From NCBI GenBank assembly GCA_021413675.1, contig JAIOQA010000156.1:1-64000 (forward strand): 64,000 nucleotides of DNA, given 5' to 3'. Positions 33,046-42,160 of the stretch are shown here, piece after piece. The position numbers and the translations under genes were made by a program. The notes under the pieces were generated by a model. It did not search any database. It was not told the origin of the DNA and worked only from the letters and a program-made list of their open reading frames with translations. The stretch's first letter is position 1. Each line of letters opens with the position of its first letter. The stretch comes from Deltaproteobacteria bacterium. GTDB lineage: Bacteria; Myxococcota_A; Polyangia; Haliangiales; Haliangiaceae.

Positions 33046-33351
33046 GTGCGCTGGCTGGCCTCCCTCGTCGTGCTGTGCCTGCTGGCCGCCGGCGGGCCGC
33101 GCCCGCGCGTCGAGGCCCGCGAGCCGCGGGGCGCGCAGCTCCAGGCCCCGGACGGGGTTGCGCCGCAGCTATCCGCGCGCCGCAGCGTGGCCGCGCCCGA
33201 GCAGCGCCTCGCGCCGTTCGTGCTCGCGCCGCGCGCGCCGGCGATCGCGCTGGTCGTCGCGATCGCGGTGCGCGACGCGACCATCGCCGTCGCGCGCCCG
33301 CCGGGCGTGGCGCGGCTCGCGCACGCGGCGCGCGGCCCGCCGCGGGCGTAG
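33046..33351 (+). CDS. Possible small secreted protein
   Basis: A GTG-started frame of 101 codons. It opens with a plausible signal peptide ([17 protein letters not shown]) followed by an Arg/Pro/Ala-rich sequence and a second hydrophobic patch ([19 protein letters not shown]). No family is recognised. High GC makes such frames common by chance, so the call is weak. It lies in the 640-base stretch between the molybdenum hydroxylase operon and the small membrane protein gene. Confidence 0.35.
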   Translation: MRWLASLVVLCLLAAGGPRPRVEAREPRGAQLQAPDGVAPQLSARRSVAAPEQRLAPFVLAPRAPAIALVVAIAVRDATIAVARPPGVARLAHAARGPPRA

Positions 33352-33477
33352 GTCGCGCTCGCGTCGCGTTGTTCTCGTCCGGTGCGCGCCTCGATCGGCG
33401 CGCGCCACGCCCTCCATTTCTCTTCATCCGGTTCGCCAGAACCGCCGCGCCTGCGCACGCGGGCGAGGAGCACTTCC

Positions 33478-33600
33478 ATGTCCGAGAATCCCGAGATCCG
33501 TCGCCCCACCACGTGGGTCGACCGCCACGGTTCGAGCCTCGTCGGGCTCGCCTGCTTCGTCATCCTCGCCCTGCTGATCGCGATGCAGGTAGCATGCTGA
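33478..33600 (+). CDS. Small single-span membrane protein
   Basis: A 40-residue protein, [20 protein letters not shown] followed by one membrane helix ([17 protein letters not shown]). The start has a strong ribosome binding site (GCGAGGAG, eight bases before the ATG), and the composition (Asn, Glu, Trp, Asp, His in the head) is unlike the Ala/Arg shadows around it. Function is unknown. It is 51 bases before the antiporter gene, so it may be its small partner. Confidence 0.6.
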   Translation: MSENPEIRRPTTWVDRHGSSLVGLACFVILALLIAMQVAC

Positions 33601-33651
33601 GGTGATCCGCCCGCGCCTCACCGCACCGCCGCGCCCGCCCGGGGATGCACG

Positions 33652-35706
33652 GTGACGTTCTCCCGGGTCCTCGTCGAGCTGGTCGTGGTGCTGGGCACCG
33701 CCGCGGTGATCACCGTGGCGTTCCAGGCGCTGCGGCTACCGGTGGTGCTCGGCTACGTGCTGGCCGGGCTCCTGATCGGACCGCACGTACCGGTGCCGCT
33801 CGTCGCCAGCCCGGGCCTCGTGCACGTGCTGAGCGAGCTCGGCGTGATCCTCCTGATGTTCACGGTCGGCACCGAGCTGCGACTGTCGACGATCGCGCGG
33901 GTCGGGGTCCCGGCCGCGATGACCGCGCTGTTCGAGGTCGCGCTGGTGATCCTCGTCGGGATGCTGGTCGCGCGCGCGCTCGGCTTCGCGCCGGTCGAGG
34001 CGCTGTTCGCCGGCGCGTGCCTCGGCATCTCGAGCACGATGCTGGTCGCGAAGGCGTTCGAGGAGCACGGCTGGAAGGGCGGCTTCACCGAGATCGTCTT
34101 CGCGATCCTGGTGTTCGAGGATCTGATCGCGATCGTGCTGCTCGCGATCCTCACCGGCGTCGCGACCGGCGCCGGCCTCGACGGGCCGGAGCTCGTGCGG
34201 ATGGTCGGGCGGCTCGGCGGGTTCCTGGTCGCGCTCCTGGTCGGCGGGTTGATCGTGGTCCCGCGGGTGCTGCGCTTCGTCGCGGCCCGCGCGCGCACCG
34301 AGACCCTGCTGATCGTGTCGCTCGCGGTGTGCTTCGGCGCCTCGGCGGTCGCCGATCACGCGGGCTACTCGGTCGCGCTCGGCGCGTTCATCGCCGGCGT
34401 GCTGGTCGCCGAGTCGGGCCACGGCCACGCGGTGTTCGAGCTGGTGAAGCCGTTCCGCGACGTGTTCGCGATGGTGTTCTTCGTGTCGGTCGGCATGTCG
34501 ATCCAGCCCGCCGAGCTCTACGCCGAGCTGCCGGCGATCCTGGTGTTCACGCTGGTCGTGCTGCTCGTGAAGCCGCTGGGCGTGGCGATCGGCGGGTTCT
34601 TCGCCGGCAACGGCGTGCGCCCGGCGGTGCGCGCCGGCATCAGCCTGTCGCAGATCGGCGAGCTGTCGTTCGTGATCGCCGGCATCGGCGCGACCAGCGG
34701 CGTGGCGCGGCCGTCGCTCCTGGCGATCGCGGTCGGGGTGTCGTGCGTGACGACCCTGACCTCGGGCGTGCTGATCGCGCGGTCCGACGCCGCCGCCGGC
34801 GCGGTCGCGCGCTGGCTGCCCGGCCGCGTCACCCGGTTCGAGAGCTTCTACGCGGCCTGGCTCGGCCGGCTGCGGACCCGCCCGGTGACGCCGTGGCGCC
34901 AGCTGCGTCGCCCGGCGGTCGTGCTCGTGCTCGACGCGGGGCTGCTGGTCGCGATCGTGATCGCGGCCGCCACCGCCGCGCCGCTCGGGGCCGCGGCGAT
35001 CGGCCTGGTCGGCGCGCCGGCGCGGATGGCGATCGTCGGCGGCGCGGCGGTGATCGCCACGCCGTTCGTGGTCAGCCTGGTCCGCCGGGTCGCGGTGATC
35101 GCGCGGATCCTCGCGCTCGAGGTCATCCCGGCGCGCGTCGATCCTGCGCTCCCGGACGCGGCGGGATCGGTCTCGCTCGATCTCGGGCGCGCGCCCCGGC
35201 GCTCGCTGACGGTCATGCTGCAGCTCGGCCTGGGCCTCGTGGTCGCGGTGCCGATCGTGGCGGCGACCCAGCCGTTCGTGCCGGGCGGGCCGCTGGTCAT
35301 CATGGTCGTCGTGCTCGGGCTGGTGATCGTCGTGCGGCGCGCGCTCCGCGACTTCGACGGCCACGTGCGCGCGGGCAGCGAGATGATCCTCGAGCTGATG
35401 CGGCAGCCGAGCGAGGCGGCCCACGAGCCGGCGTCGCTGGCCGCGGTCGAGGCGGTGCTGCCCGGGTTCGGCGGGCTGGCGTCGGTCACGATCGGGCCGG
35501 CGTCCTCCGCGGTCGGGCGGTCGCTCGCCGAGCTCGACCTGCGGGCGCGCACCGGCGCGACCGTGCTGGCGATCGCGCGCGGCCAGGGCGCGGGCATGGC
35601 GACACCGGCGCCGACCGAGCCGCTCGCGGCCGGCGACGTGCTGGCGATGGCGGGATCGGACGAGGCGATCGCGGCGGCGCGCGCGATCTTCGACGTCCAC
35701 GCCTGA
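33652..35706 (+). CDS. CPA2-family cation:proton antiporter (KefB/TrkA-C type)
   Basis: A 684-residue membrane protein. About 390 N-terminal residues form a Na+/H+ exchanger (KefB-like) domain of twelve or so helices, with LLMFTVGTELRL, FEDLIAIVLL and SLSQIGELSFVIAG as recognisable segments. Then come further hydrophobic helices and, at the C-terminus from about 610, an RCK_C/TrkA_C-like domain (VGRSLAELDLRARTGATVLAI, LAAGDVLAMAGSDEAI) that would sense a ligand. No TrkA_N NAD-binding domain is evident. It exchanges K+ or Na+ for protons across the inner membrane. GTG start at 33652. Confidence 0.88.
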   Translation: MTFSRVLVELVVVLGTAAVITVAFQALRLPVVLGYVLAGLLIGPHVPVPLVASPGLVHVLSELGVILLMFTVGTELRLSTIARVGVPAAMTALFEVALVILVGMLVARALGFAPVEALFAGACLGISSTMLVAKAFEEHGWKGGFTEIVFAILVFEDLIAIVLLAILTGVATGAGLDGPELVRMVGRLGGFLVALLVGGLIVVPRVLRFVAARARTETLLIVSLAVCFGASAVADHAGYSVALGAFIAGVLVAESGHGHAVFELVKPFRDVFAMVFFVSVGMSIQPAELYAELPAILVFTLVVLLVKPLGVAIGGFFAGNGVRPAVRAGISLSQIGELSFVIAGIGATSGVARPSLLAIAVGVSCVTTLTSGVLIARSDAAAGAVARWLPGRVTRFESFYAAWLGRLRTRPVTPWRQLRRPAVVLVLDAGLLVAIVIAAATAAPLGAAAIGLVGAPARMAIVGGAAVIATPFVVSLVRRVAVIARILALEVIPARVDPALPDAAGSVSLDLGRAPRRSLTVMLQLGLGLVVAVPIVAATQPFVPGGPLVIMVVVLGLVIVVRRALRDFDGHVRAGSEMILELMRQPSEAAHEPASLAAVEAVLPGFGGLASVTIGPASSAVGRSLAELDLRARTGATVLAIARGQGAGMATPAPTEPLAAGDVLAMAGSDEAIAAARAIFDVHA

Positions 35707-35790
35707 GCGCGTGCGTCGTGGCCGCGGCGGTCACGATCGGTCAGCGGGTAGGTGGCGGCGGATCGCGGCATCGCGCCTATGCTGCAGGCC

Positions 35791-36018
35791 ATGGTCGATC
35801 GCGCCGCCGTGTCCCCGTCCGATGCGCCGCGCCTGCGCCCGCGCCACCTCGTGCCGCTCGTCGGGTTCGTCGTGCCGACGATCGCGATCGGCTACGGCTT
35901 CGTGCTGCCGCGCAACGGCATGGGCGGCGTCAACGAGCTGTCGATCGGCTTCGGGACGACGATCCTCGCGGCGAGCGTGACGTACGTCGTCGGCGTGCTC
36001 GCGGCGCTCAAGCGCTGA
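35791..36018 (+). CDS. Small membrane protein, unknown function
   Basis: A 75-residue protein with two probable membrane segments (HLVPLVGFVVPTIAIGYGFVL and IGFGTTILAASVTYVVGVLAAL), separated by a conserved-looking polar turn (PRNGMGGVNELS). I do not recognise it. The ATG at 35791 is used; a start at 35752 would add 13 residues. It ends one base from the convergent stop of cobQ. Confidence 0.55.
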   Translation: MVDRAAVSPSDAPRLRPRHLVPLVGFVVPTIAIGYGFVLPRNGMGGVNELSIGFGTTILAASVTYVVGVLAALKR

Positions 36019-37539
36019 TCACCGCTGGCGCGCCAGGCGGCGTAGCAGGTCGCGATCGAGGCTGTCGCCGACCGCGGCGGCCAGCCGATCGTACTCGGCC
36101 TGGCGCGTCGGGATGCGCGCGACCCCGGGCGAGGCCAGGCCTTTTCGCCCGCGCAGGTAGCTCAGGAGGCTCGCGCGCACGCTCGCGTTCTCGAACAGGC
36201 CGTGGATCATCGTGCCGACGACTGCGCCCGTCGCGTCGATCGCGCCGTCGGCGACCTGGGTCGCGGCGCCGTTGCGCGTGGTGATCGCGAACGGCGAGCG
36301 GGCGGCGCCGCGCTGGGTGATCGCCCCCATGTGGATCTCGTAGCCGGTGAGCTCGTCGTCGCGATCCGCGGTGAGAAACGATCGCGCCGCGGCGCGCGCG
36401 CGGACCTGCGCGGTGATCTTCGCGGCGGTGAACCGGGTGGCGATCGGCAGGAGCCCGAGGCCCGCGACCCGCGCGATGTCGGACTCGACGCCGTCGGGAT
36501 CGTCGAGGACCTCGCCGAGCATCTGGCAGCCGCCGCAGATGCCGAGGACCGGCTCGCCGGCGCGGGCGCGCGCGACGATCACCTGATCGATCTCGCTGGC
36601 GCGCAGCCAGGCCAGATCGGCGGCGGTGCTCTTCGAGCCGGGCAGGATGACCAGATCGGCGCCCTGGACCTCGGCGGCGCGGTCCGCGAACCGGACGACC
36701 ACGCCGGGCTCGTGCTCGAGCGGCTCGACGTCGTCGTGGTTCGAGATCCGGGGCAGGCGGACCACCGCGATGTCGAGCTGATCGGCGCCCGGTCGGCGGC
36801 GCACCGCGCGGTCCTCGAGCGACACCGAGTCCTCGTCGGCGATGCGCAGGCGCGGCACGTGCGGCACGACGCCGAGCACCGGCACGCCGGTGCGCGCGGT
36901 GATGAAGTCGAGGCCGGGCTGGAGCAGCGCCAGGTCGCCGCGGAACTTGTTGACCACCAGCGCGGCGACGCGCGCGCGGTCCGCGGCCTCGAGCAGCTCC
37001 AGCGTGCCGACGAACGCCGCGAACACGCCGCCGCGATCGATGTCGCCGACCAGCAGCACCGGCGCGTCGGCGAGGTGGGCGATGCGCATGTTCACGATGT
37101 CGCGATCGCGCAGGTTGATCTCCGCCGGGCTGCCCGCGCCTTCGATGATGACCAGCTCGTGCGCGGTGCGCAGGCGGGTCAGCGCGCCGGCGATCGTGTC
37201 GAGCAACGCCGGCTTGTGGGCGTGGTAGTCGACCGCGCTCATGCTGCCGATGGGCTTGCCCATGACCACCACCTGCGACCGGCGATCGCCCTCGGGCTTG
37301 AGCAGGATCGGGTTCATATCGGCGGAGGGTTCGAGGCCGGCGGCCCCGGCCTGCACCGCCTGCGCGCGGCCGATCTCGAGGCCGTCGGCGGTGACCGCGG
37401 CGTTGAGCGCCATGTTCTGGGCCTTGAACGGGGCGACCCGCACGCCCTCGTTGCGGAACAGGCGGCACAGCGCGGTGACCAGCAGGCTCTTGCCGACCGA
37501 CGACGCGGTGCCCTGGATCATGATCGTGGGTGCGAGCAT
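36019..37539 (-). CDS. cobQ: Cobyric acid synthase CobQ (CbiP)
   Basis: A 506-residue ATP- and glutamine-dependent amidase that amidates positions b, d, e and g of adenosyl-cobyrinic diamide. The N-terminal P-loop domain has GTASSVGKS and APFKAQNMALNA; the C-terminal class I-like glutaminase has the nucleophile Cys in GICGGCQMLG and the late His in HGLFEN. Full length for the family. It is the last gene of the cobalamin operon and its start lies 22 bases inside the upstream decarboxylase gene. Confidence 0.95.
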   Translation of the reverse strand: MLAPTIMIQGTASSVGKSLLVTALCRLFRNEGVRVAPFKAQNMALNAAVTADGLEIGRAQAVQAGAAGLEPSADMNPILLKPEGDRRSQVVVMGKPIGSMSAVDYHAHKPALLDTIAGALTRLRTAHELVIIEGAGSPAEINLRDRDIVNMRIAHLADAPVLLVGDIDRGGVFAAFVGTLELLEAADRARVAALVVNKFRGDLALLQPGLDFITARTGVPVLGVVPHVPRLRIADEDSVSLEDRAVRRRPGADQLDIAVVRLPRISNHDDVEPLEHEPGVVVRFADRAAEVQGADLVILPGSKSTAADLAWLRASEIDQVIVARARAGEPVLGICGGCQMLGEVLDDPDGVESDIARVAGLGLLPIATRFTAAKITAQVRARAAARSFLTADRDDELTGYEIHMGAITQRGAARSPFAITTRNGAATQVADGAIDATGAVVGTMIHGLFENASVRASLLSYLRGRKGLASPGVARIPTRQAEYDRLAAAVGDSLDRDLLRRLARQR

Positions 37540-38576
37540 CCGAGCTCCTGGCGAAGGGCGGTGACGAGGCGGGCGCGATCCGCGGGCGGCCGCGCGGCGA
37601 TGCGAATGTAGCCGGGCAGGCCGAACGACGCGCAGTCGCGCACGAGCATCGCGTGGCGGGCGAGGCGTGCGCGCAGCGCGGTCGCGTCGGGCACGGACAC
37701 CAGCACGAACGGCGCGGTCGAGGGTGCCGGTATGAGGCCGAGGTCGCGGAGCGCGGTCACGAGCTCGGCGCGATCGTCGCGCAGGCGCAGGCGGCTGGCG
37801 TCGACGAAGGCGCGCGAGCTCAGCGCGGCGCGCGCGGCGGCCTGGGCCAGCGCGCTGGTCGACCACGCCGGACGCTGGGCCTCGATGCGCGCGACGAGGG
37901 CAGGGGCGGCGATCAGGTAGCCGACGCGCACGCCCGCGAGAGCGTGATCCTTGGTGAGCGAGCGGACCCGGATCACGTTGGCGGGCATCGCGACGGTCGC
38001 ATCCTCGGCGTGATCGGCGAGGGACAGGAACGACTGATCGAGGACGATCACGGTGTCGGGACATGTGGCGGCCCACGCCGCGACCTCGTCGGCGCGGACG
38101 GTGGCGCCGGTCGGCGTGCTGGGCGTGCAGAGATAGACCAGCCGCGCGTCGCCGAGGTGTCGCGCGATCGCGGCCAGGTCGATCTGGAAGCGATCCGCGG
38201 CGGCGCGCCACTCGCGGATCCGCGCGCCCAGCGCGATCGCGGCGGTGCGCAGCTCGGAGAACGTGGGCTCGGCGATCAGCGCGGTGTCGCCAGGGCGCAG
38301 GACCGCGCGCGCGACCGCCCAGAGCAGCTCGGCGGCGCCGTTGCCGAGGACGAGCTGCTCCGGGGGCACACCGACGAGCGGCGCCATCGCGATGCGGGTC
38401 GCGTGGCTGGTCGGATCGGGGTAGCGATCGAGCGCGGCCGCGCGGATCGCCGCGACCACGGTCGGGCAGGGGCCGTACGGGTTGGTGCTGACGCTGAAAT
38501 CGAGGACGTGCGCCGGGTCGAGGCCGAGGGCCCGCAGCTCGGCGTCGCGGGGGCCGCCGTGGACGCGATCGGTCAT
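37518..38576 (-). CDS. cobD: Threonine-phosphate decarboxylase, CobD/CobC type
   Basis: A 352-residue PLP enzyme of the HisC-like aminotransferase fold. The N-terminus DFSVSTNPYGPCP, the central TPTGATV and the Schiff-base lysine segment SLTKDHALAGVRVGY are visible. In a cobalamin operon this is L-threonine-O-3-phosphate decarboxylase, supplying (R)-1-aminopropan-2-ol phosphate for the nucleotide loop. A histidinol-phosphate aminotransferase would be the alternative but the context argues against it. Two bases separate it from cbiB. Confidence 0.88.
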   Translation of the reverse strand: MTDRVHGGPRDAELRALGLDPAHVLDFSVSTNPYGPCPTVVAAIRAAALDRYPDPTSHATRIAMAPLVGVPPEQLVLGNGAAELLWAVARAVLRPGDTALIAEPTFSELRTAAIALGARIREWRAAADRFQIDLAAIARHLGDARLVYLCTPSTPTGATVRADEVAAWAATCPDTVIVLDQSFLSLADHAEDATVAMPANVIRVRSLTKDHALAGVRVGYLIAAPALVARIEAQRPAWSTSALAQAAARAALSSRAFVDASRLRLRDDRAELVTALRDLGLIPAPSTAPFVLVSVPDATALRARLARHAMLVRDCASFGLPGYIRIAARPPADRARLVTALRQELGCSHPRS

Positions 38577-38578
38577 GG

Positions 38579-39520
38579 TCAGAGCCCCCGCGCGAGCACC
38601 GCGGCGAGGGCGATCGCGGCGGCCGAGAGCGCGGCGCGATGCACGATGCGCCAGGCGTGATCGATCGTGCTCGCGGTGAGCGGCGCGCCCGGATCGCCGA
38701 GCCGGTAGTGGCCGGGCTTGACTAGCTGCACGCCGAGGAGGCCGGCCATGGTCGCCATCGGACGTCCGGCGTTCGGACTCGCGGTCGCGCCGGCGTCCCG
38801 CCGCCAGATCGCCCAGCCGCGGCGCGCGTCGGCTCCGGACAGCGCGCCCGCGACGAGCAGCAGCGCCGCGGTCAGCCGCGCGGGCACGAGGTTGAGCAGA
38901 TCGTCGAGACGCGCCGACGCCTTGCCGAGGTACTCGTAGCGGCCGCGATAGCCCAGGCGCGCGTCGAGCGTGTTCACCGCGCGGTAGCCGAGCGCGCCGG
39001 GCAGGCCGAACAGCGCGTAGTAGAACAGCGGCGCGACCACGCTGTCGGAGGCGTTCTCGGCGACCGACTCGACCGCGGCGGCGGCCAGCTCGGGTCCATC
39101 GAGCCCGCGCGGATCGCGGCTGCACAGGCTGCGGAGCGCGTCGCGGGCGGCGGGGAGATCGTCCCTGGCGAGCGCGTCGCGCACGGCGAACGCGGCGTGG
39201 CCCAGCGCGCGGATCGCGAACGACGAGGTCAGGAGCCAGATCGCGAGCAGGAACGCGAGCGGCGACGGAGCTGCGGATGCCACCGCCGCGCCCAGCCCGA
39301 TGAACGCGAGCGGCACCGCGAGCGCGATCGCGGCCCCGGCGCCGAGCTGGCGGAGCGGGCCCCGGCGCGGCGCCCGACGCTCGCAGGCGGCGATCATCCG
39401 GCCCATCCAGACGACCGGGTGGAGCGCGATCGGCGGCTCGCCCCAGGCGAGGTCGATCGCGAGTGCCGCGGCCAGCGCGAGCGCGGCGAGCCCGTGATCG
39501 GTGAGCGCAGCGACGATCAT
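38579..39520 (-). CDS. cbiB: Adenosylcobinamide-phosphate synthase CbiB (CobD)
   Basis: A 313-residue integral membrane protein joining aminopropanol phosphate to adenosylcobyric acid. Family segments include [10 protein letters not shown] near residue 34, [30 protein letters not shown], and [19 protein letters not shown]. About five membrane helices are predicted. Start overlaps the cobU stop (ATGA). Confidence 0.95.
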   Translation of the reverse strand: MIVAALTDHGLAALALAAALAIDLAWGEPPIALHPVVWMGRMIAACERRAPRRGPLRQLGAGAAIALAVPLAFIGLGAAVASAAPSPLAFLLAIWLLTSSFAIRALGHAAFAVRDALARDDLPAARDALRSLCSRDPRGLDGPELAAAAVESVAENASDSVVAPLFYYALFGLPGALGYRAVNTLDARLGYRGRYEYLGKASARLDDLLNLVPARLTAALLLVAGALSGADARRGWAIWRRDAGATASPNAGRPMATMAGLLGVQLVKPGHYRLGDPGAPLTASTIDHAWRIVHRAALSAAAIALAAVLARGL

Positions 39521-40065
39521 CGGAGCGGGCGTGCGAGCGCGACCGGCGCCGGGTGGATGCGCAGGATCGCGCCGAGCATCGCGATATCGACCTCGTCGGC
39601 GATCGCGGCGAGGCGCTGGTGCGCGATGCCGCAGACGTCGCGGAACGCGCGGCCCAGCGGCGACGGCGGCACGACGCCCATGCCGACCTCGTTGGTCACC
39701 AGGATCGCGTGGCAGGCGCGGCGCGCGAGCACCGCGACCAGATCATCGACGCGCCGGAGGATCGGCGCGGGCGCGGCGTCGATCAGCAGCAGGTTCGACA
39801 GCCACAGCGTCAGGCAGTCGACGACCACGACGTCGACGTCGCGCAGCGCGGCGATCGCCTCGGGCACGGCGAGCGGCTCCTCGATCGTCGCGAAGTCGGG
39901 CCCGCGCTCGCGCCGGTGCTGCGCGATCCGGTCGCGCATCTCGTCGTCGAAGGCCTGGGCGGTGGCGAGGAAGGCTCGGCGCGGTCCGAGCTCGCGCGCG
40001 CGCTCGAGGGCGAAGGCGCTCTTGCCCGAGCGCACGCCGCCGCCGATCACGATCACGCGGTTCAT
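39517..40065 (-). CDS. cobU: Adenosylcobinamide kinase/guanylyltransferase CobU
   Basis: A 182-residue bifunctional enzyme that phosphorylates adenosylcobinamide and then transfers GMP. P-loop GGVRSGKS, the GTP/His region ([14 protein letters not shown]) and [11 protein letters not shown] are all present. Translationally coupled to cbiZ upstream and cbiB downstream by four-base overlaps. Cobalamin-5-phosphate synthase (CobS), the next enzyme, is not in this window. Confidence 0.95.
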   Translation of the reverse strand: MNRVIVIGGGVRSGKSAFALERARELGPRRAFLATAQAFDDEMRDRIAQHRRERGPDFATIEEPLAVPEAIAALRDVDVVVVDCLTLWLSNLLLIDAAPAPILRRVDDLVAVLARRACHAILVTNEVGMGVVPPSPLGRAFRDVCGIAHQRLAAIADEVDIAMLGAILRIHPAPVALARPLR

Positions 40066-40799
40066 CGCCCGAGGCTCCGGGCGCGCTCGTCCTGCCACGC
40101 CGCGACGCCGCGGCGCGTGGCGTCGTGGACCGACGCGCCGATCACGTGGCCGATCGCGGTGTGCTTGCCGGCGTAGGCCGCGCCGCGCGGTCGATCGGGC
40201 GCGGCGATCACGATGCAGTCCGTGCCGGTGCCCGAGGCGGGCAGCCCGCTGCGCTGGCTCGCGACGCCGGCCTCGCGCACCACCAGCGCGCGCGCCTCGG
40301 CGGCGAGCGCCAGGGCCTCGAGCAGGGCGTTGTCGGTGAGCGGCGTCGAGAGCTGGCAGAGGGTGTTGATCGTGCCGATGCGCGCGGATGCCCCCGGTGG
40401 ATCGCCGGCGCGGAGCGCGTTGCCCAGCCCCACGGTGGTGATGCACCGCGCGCGGACGTCCTGGTACGCGACCGCGTGCTCGACGTAGGCATCGAGGTCG
40501 CGGCTGGTGAGCAGGCCGACCGCGCCGGAGCATCCAGCGCTGGCGAGCTGATCCGCGAGGTAGCGCCGCGCGTCGACGGGCGGTCGCAGATCGGCGTCGC
40601 AGACGCGCAGCCACGCGACGGTGTCGGCCCGGCGCAGGCCGCCGCCGACGATCGCCCAGCTCGCGAGACGATGGGGCGCGCCGAGGTGGACGAAGAGCCA
40701 GCGGCCGTCGCGGCGCACGCCTGCTGCGGGCGTCACGTGCGATGCAGCGTTCGCCCGCGTCATCGCATCACCCATCGGCTCACTCATCGGATCACTCAT
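40062..40799 (-). CDS. cbiZ: Adenosylcobinamide amidohydrolase CbiZ
   Basis: A 245-residue enzyme that cleaves adenosylcobinamide or pseudocobalamin precursors to adenosylcobyric acid, a salvage reaction. Family segments: TSRDLDAYVEHAV, TTVGLGNALRAGDPP, INTLCQLSTPLTDNALLEA, and ASGTGTDCIVIAAP. The N-terminus is a micro-repeat (MSDPMSEPMGDAM) that offers four in-frame ATG codons; the first overlaps the cbiA stop and is used here. Having CbiZ inside a complete de novo operon suggests remodelling of imported corrinoids. Confidence 0.92.
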   Translation of the reverse strand: MSDPMSEPMGDAMTRANAASHVTPAAGVRRDGRWLFVHLGAPHRLASWAIVGGGLRRADTVAWLRVCDADLRPPVDARRYLADQLASAGCSGAVGLLTSRDLDAYVEHAVAYQDVRARCITTVGLGNALRAGDPPGASARIGTINTLCQLSTPLTDNALLEALALAAEARALVVREAGVASQRSGLPASGTGTDCIVIAAPDRPRGAAYAGKHTAIGHVIGASVHDATRRGVAAWQDERARSLGR

Positions 40800-42160
40800 C
40801 GCGCGCCCTCCGCGCAGCGCTCGACGAAGCCCTGGGCGACCAGCGGGTTCGAGGCCCAGTGCGCGTGGACGTACGAGCCCAGCACGCTGCCGACCTGGTA
40901 GCCCTCGCGCACCACCTCGCCGCTGCGTCGGCGGCGCACGCTGTACGCGCGATCGATCGCTCCGGACAGGTCGCGCAGCTCCGAGTAGCGGAACTGGTGG
41001 CCGCGGAAGCGCAGGCCGGGCGGGCCGAGCACCGAGCGCGCCTGGGTCTCGACCTCCACGTAGCCGAGGGCCTGGAGCCGCTCGTTCATGACCGCCTCGG
41101 CATCGACGAGTCCCACCATCGGGTGGCGGGCACCGTCGAGCGTGACGATCGCGCGCGCGAGGTACATGAGCCCGCCGCACTCGGCGTAGATCGGCCGGCC
41201 CGCGCCGGCGAACGCGCTGATCGCCGCGCGCATGGAGCCGTTCGCCGCAAGCGCAGCCGCGTGGACCTCGGGGTATCCGCCGCCGAGGTAGAGCCCGTCG
41301 ACCGCGGGCAGCGCGCGATCGTGGATCGGCGAGAACCGGACCAGCTCGGCGCCGAGCGCCTCGAGGCGCCGCAGGTTATCGGCGTAGTAGAAGTGGAAGG
41401 CCTCGTCGTGCGCGAGCCCGATGCGGCAGCGTCGCGGCGCGGTGATGGCCGAGGGCACCTCGATTTCGGGCAACGGCGGCGCGGCGCGCGCGATCGCGAC
41501 CATCGCGTCGACATCGATCCACGCGGCGACCCGCTCGCCCCAGGCCGCGAACAGCGCCTCGGGCACCGCGTCGCGCTCGGCGGTGCGCAGGCCGAGGTGG
41601 CGATCGGGGAACCCCAGCGCCGGCTCCTTCGGCAACCCGCCGAGCACGGGCGGCGAGCCACCGGTGGCGGTGCGCAGGATCTCGAGGTGGCCGCGGCTGC
41701 CGACGCGATTGCCGATCACGCCGGCGAGCTGCAGGTCCGGATCGAAGCTCGCGAACCCGCGGGCCAGCGCCGCGATGCTGCGGGCCATGCCGCTCGCGTC
41801 GCACACGAGGACGACCGGCACGCCCAGCCACTTCGCGATCTCGGCGGTCGAGCCGGCGTCGCCGACCGGCGAGGCGCCGTCGTAGAGGCCCATCACGCCC
41901 TCGAGGAGCGCGATGTCGGCGCCGCGCGCGGCGTGGGCGAAGGTCGCGCGCACCGCGTCCTGACCCATCATCCAGCCGTCGAGGTTGTGGCACGGGCCGG
42001 CGATCGCGCGGGCGTGATACGTGGGGTCGAGGTAGTCGGGGCCGCACTTGAACAGCGCGACGCGCAGGCCGCGCGCCCGCAGCGCGCGCGCGAGGCCCAC
42101 CGTGATCGTGGTCTTGCCGACGCCGCTGGCGGTCCCGGCGATGACGAGGCGCGGGATCAT
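40796..42160 (-). CDS. cbiA: Cobyrinic acid a,c-diamide synthase CbiA/CobB
   Basis: A 454-residue glutamine- and ATP-dependent amidase. N-terminal dethiobiotin-synthetase-like domain with GTASGVGKTT, FKCGPDYLDP and LLEGVMGLYDG; C-terminal glutaminase with Cys in YAECGGLMYL. It amidates the a and c acetates of (cobalt) cobyrinic acid. Absence of CobN/S/T and presence of CbiX/D/G make the cobalt-containing form the likely substrate. Shares one base with the upstream gene stop. Confidence 0.95.
   Translation of the reverse strand: MIPRLVIAGTASGVGKTTITVGLARALRARGLRVALFKCGPDYLDPTYHARAIAGPCHNLDGWMMGQDAVRATFAHAARGADIALLEGVMGLYDGASPVGDAGSTAEIAKWLGVPVVLVCDASGMARSIAALARGFASFDPDLQLAGVIGNRVGSRGHLEILRTATGGSPPVLGGLPKEPALGFPDRHLGLRTAERDAVPEALFAAWGERVAAWIDVDAMVAIARAAPPLPEIEVPSAITAPRRCRIGLAHDEAFHFYYADNLRRLEALGAELVRFSPIHDRALPAVDGLYLGGGYPEVHAAALAANGSMRAAISAFAGAGRPIYAECGGLMYLARAIVTLDGARHPMVGLVDAEAVMNERLQALGYVEVETQARSVLGPPGLRFRGHQFRYSELRDLSGAIDRAYSVRRRRSGEVVREGYQVGSVLGSYVHAHWASNPLVAQGFVERCAEGAR

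Noticed and set aside
33736-35700. 654-codon minus-strand open frame opposite the antiporter
   Set aside because: Asp/Arg/His-rich shadow; the plus strand encodes a normal transporter.
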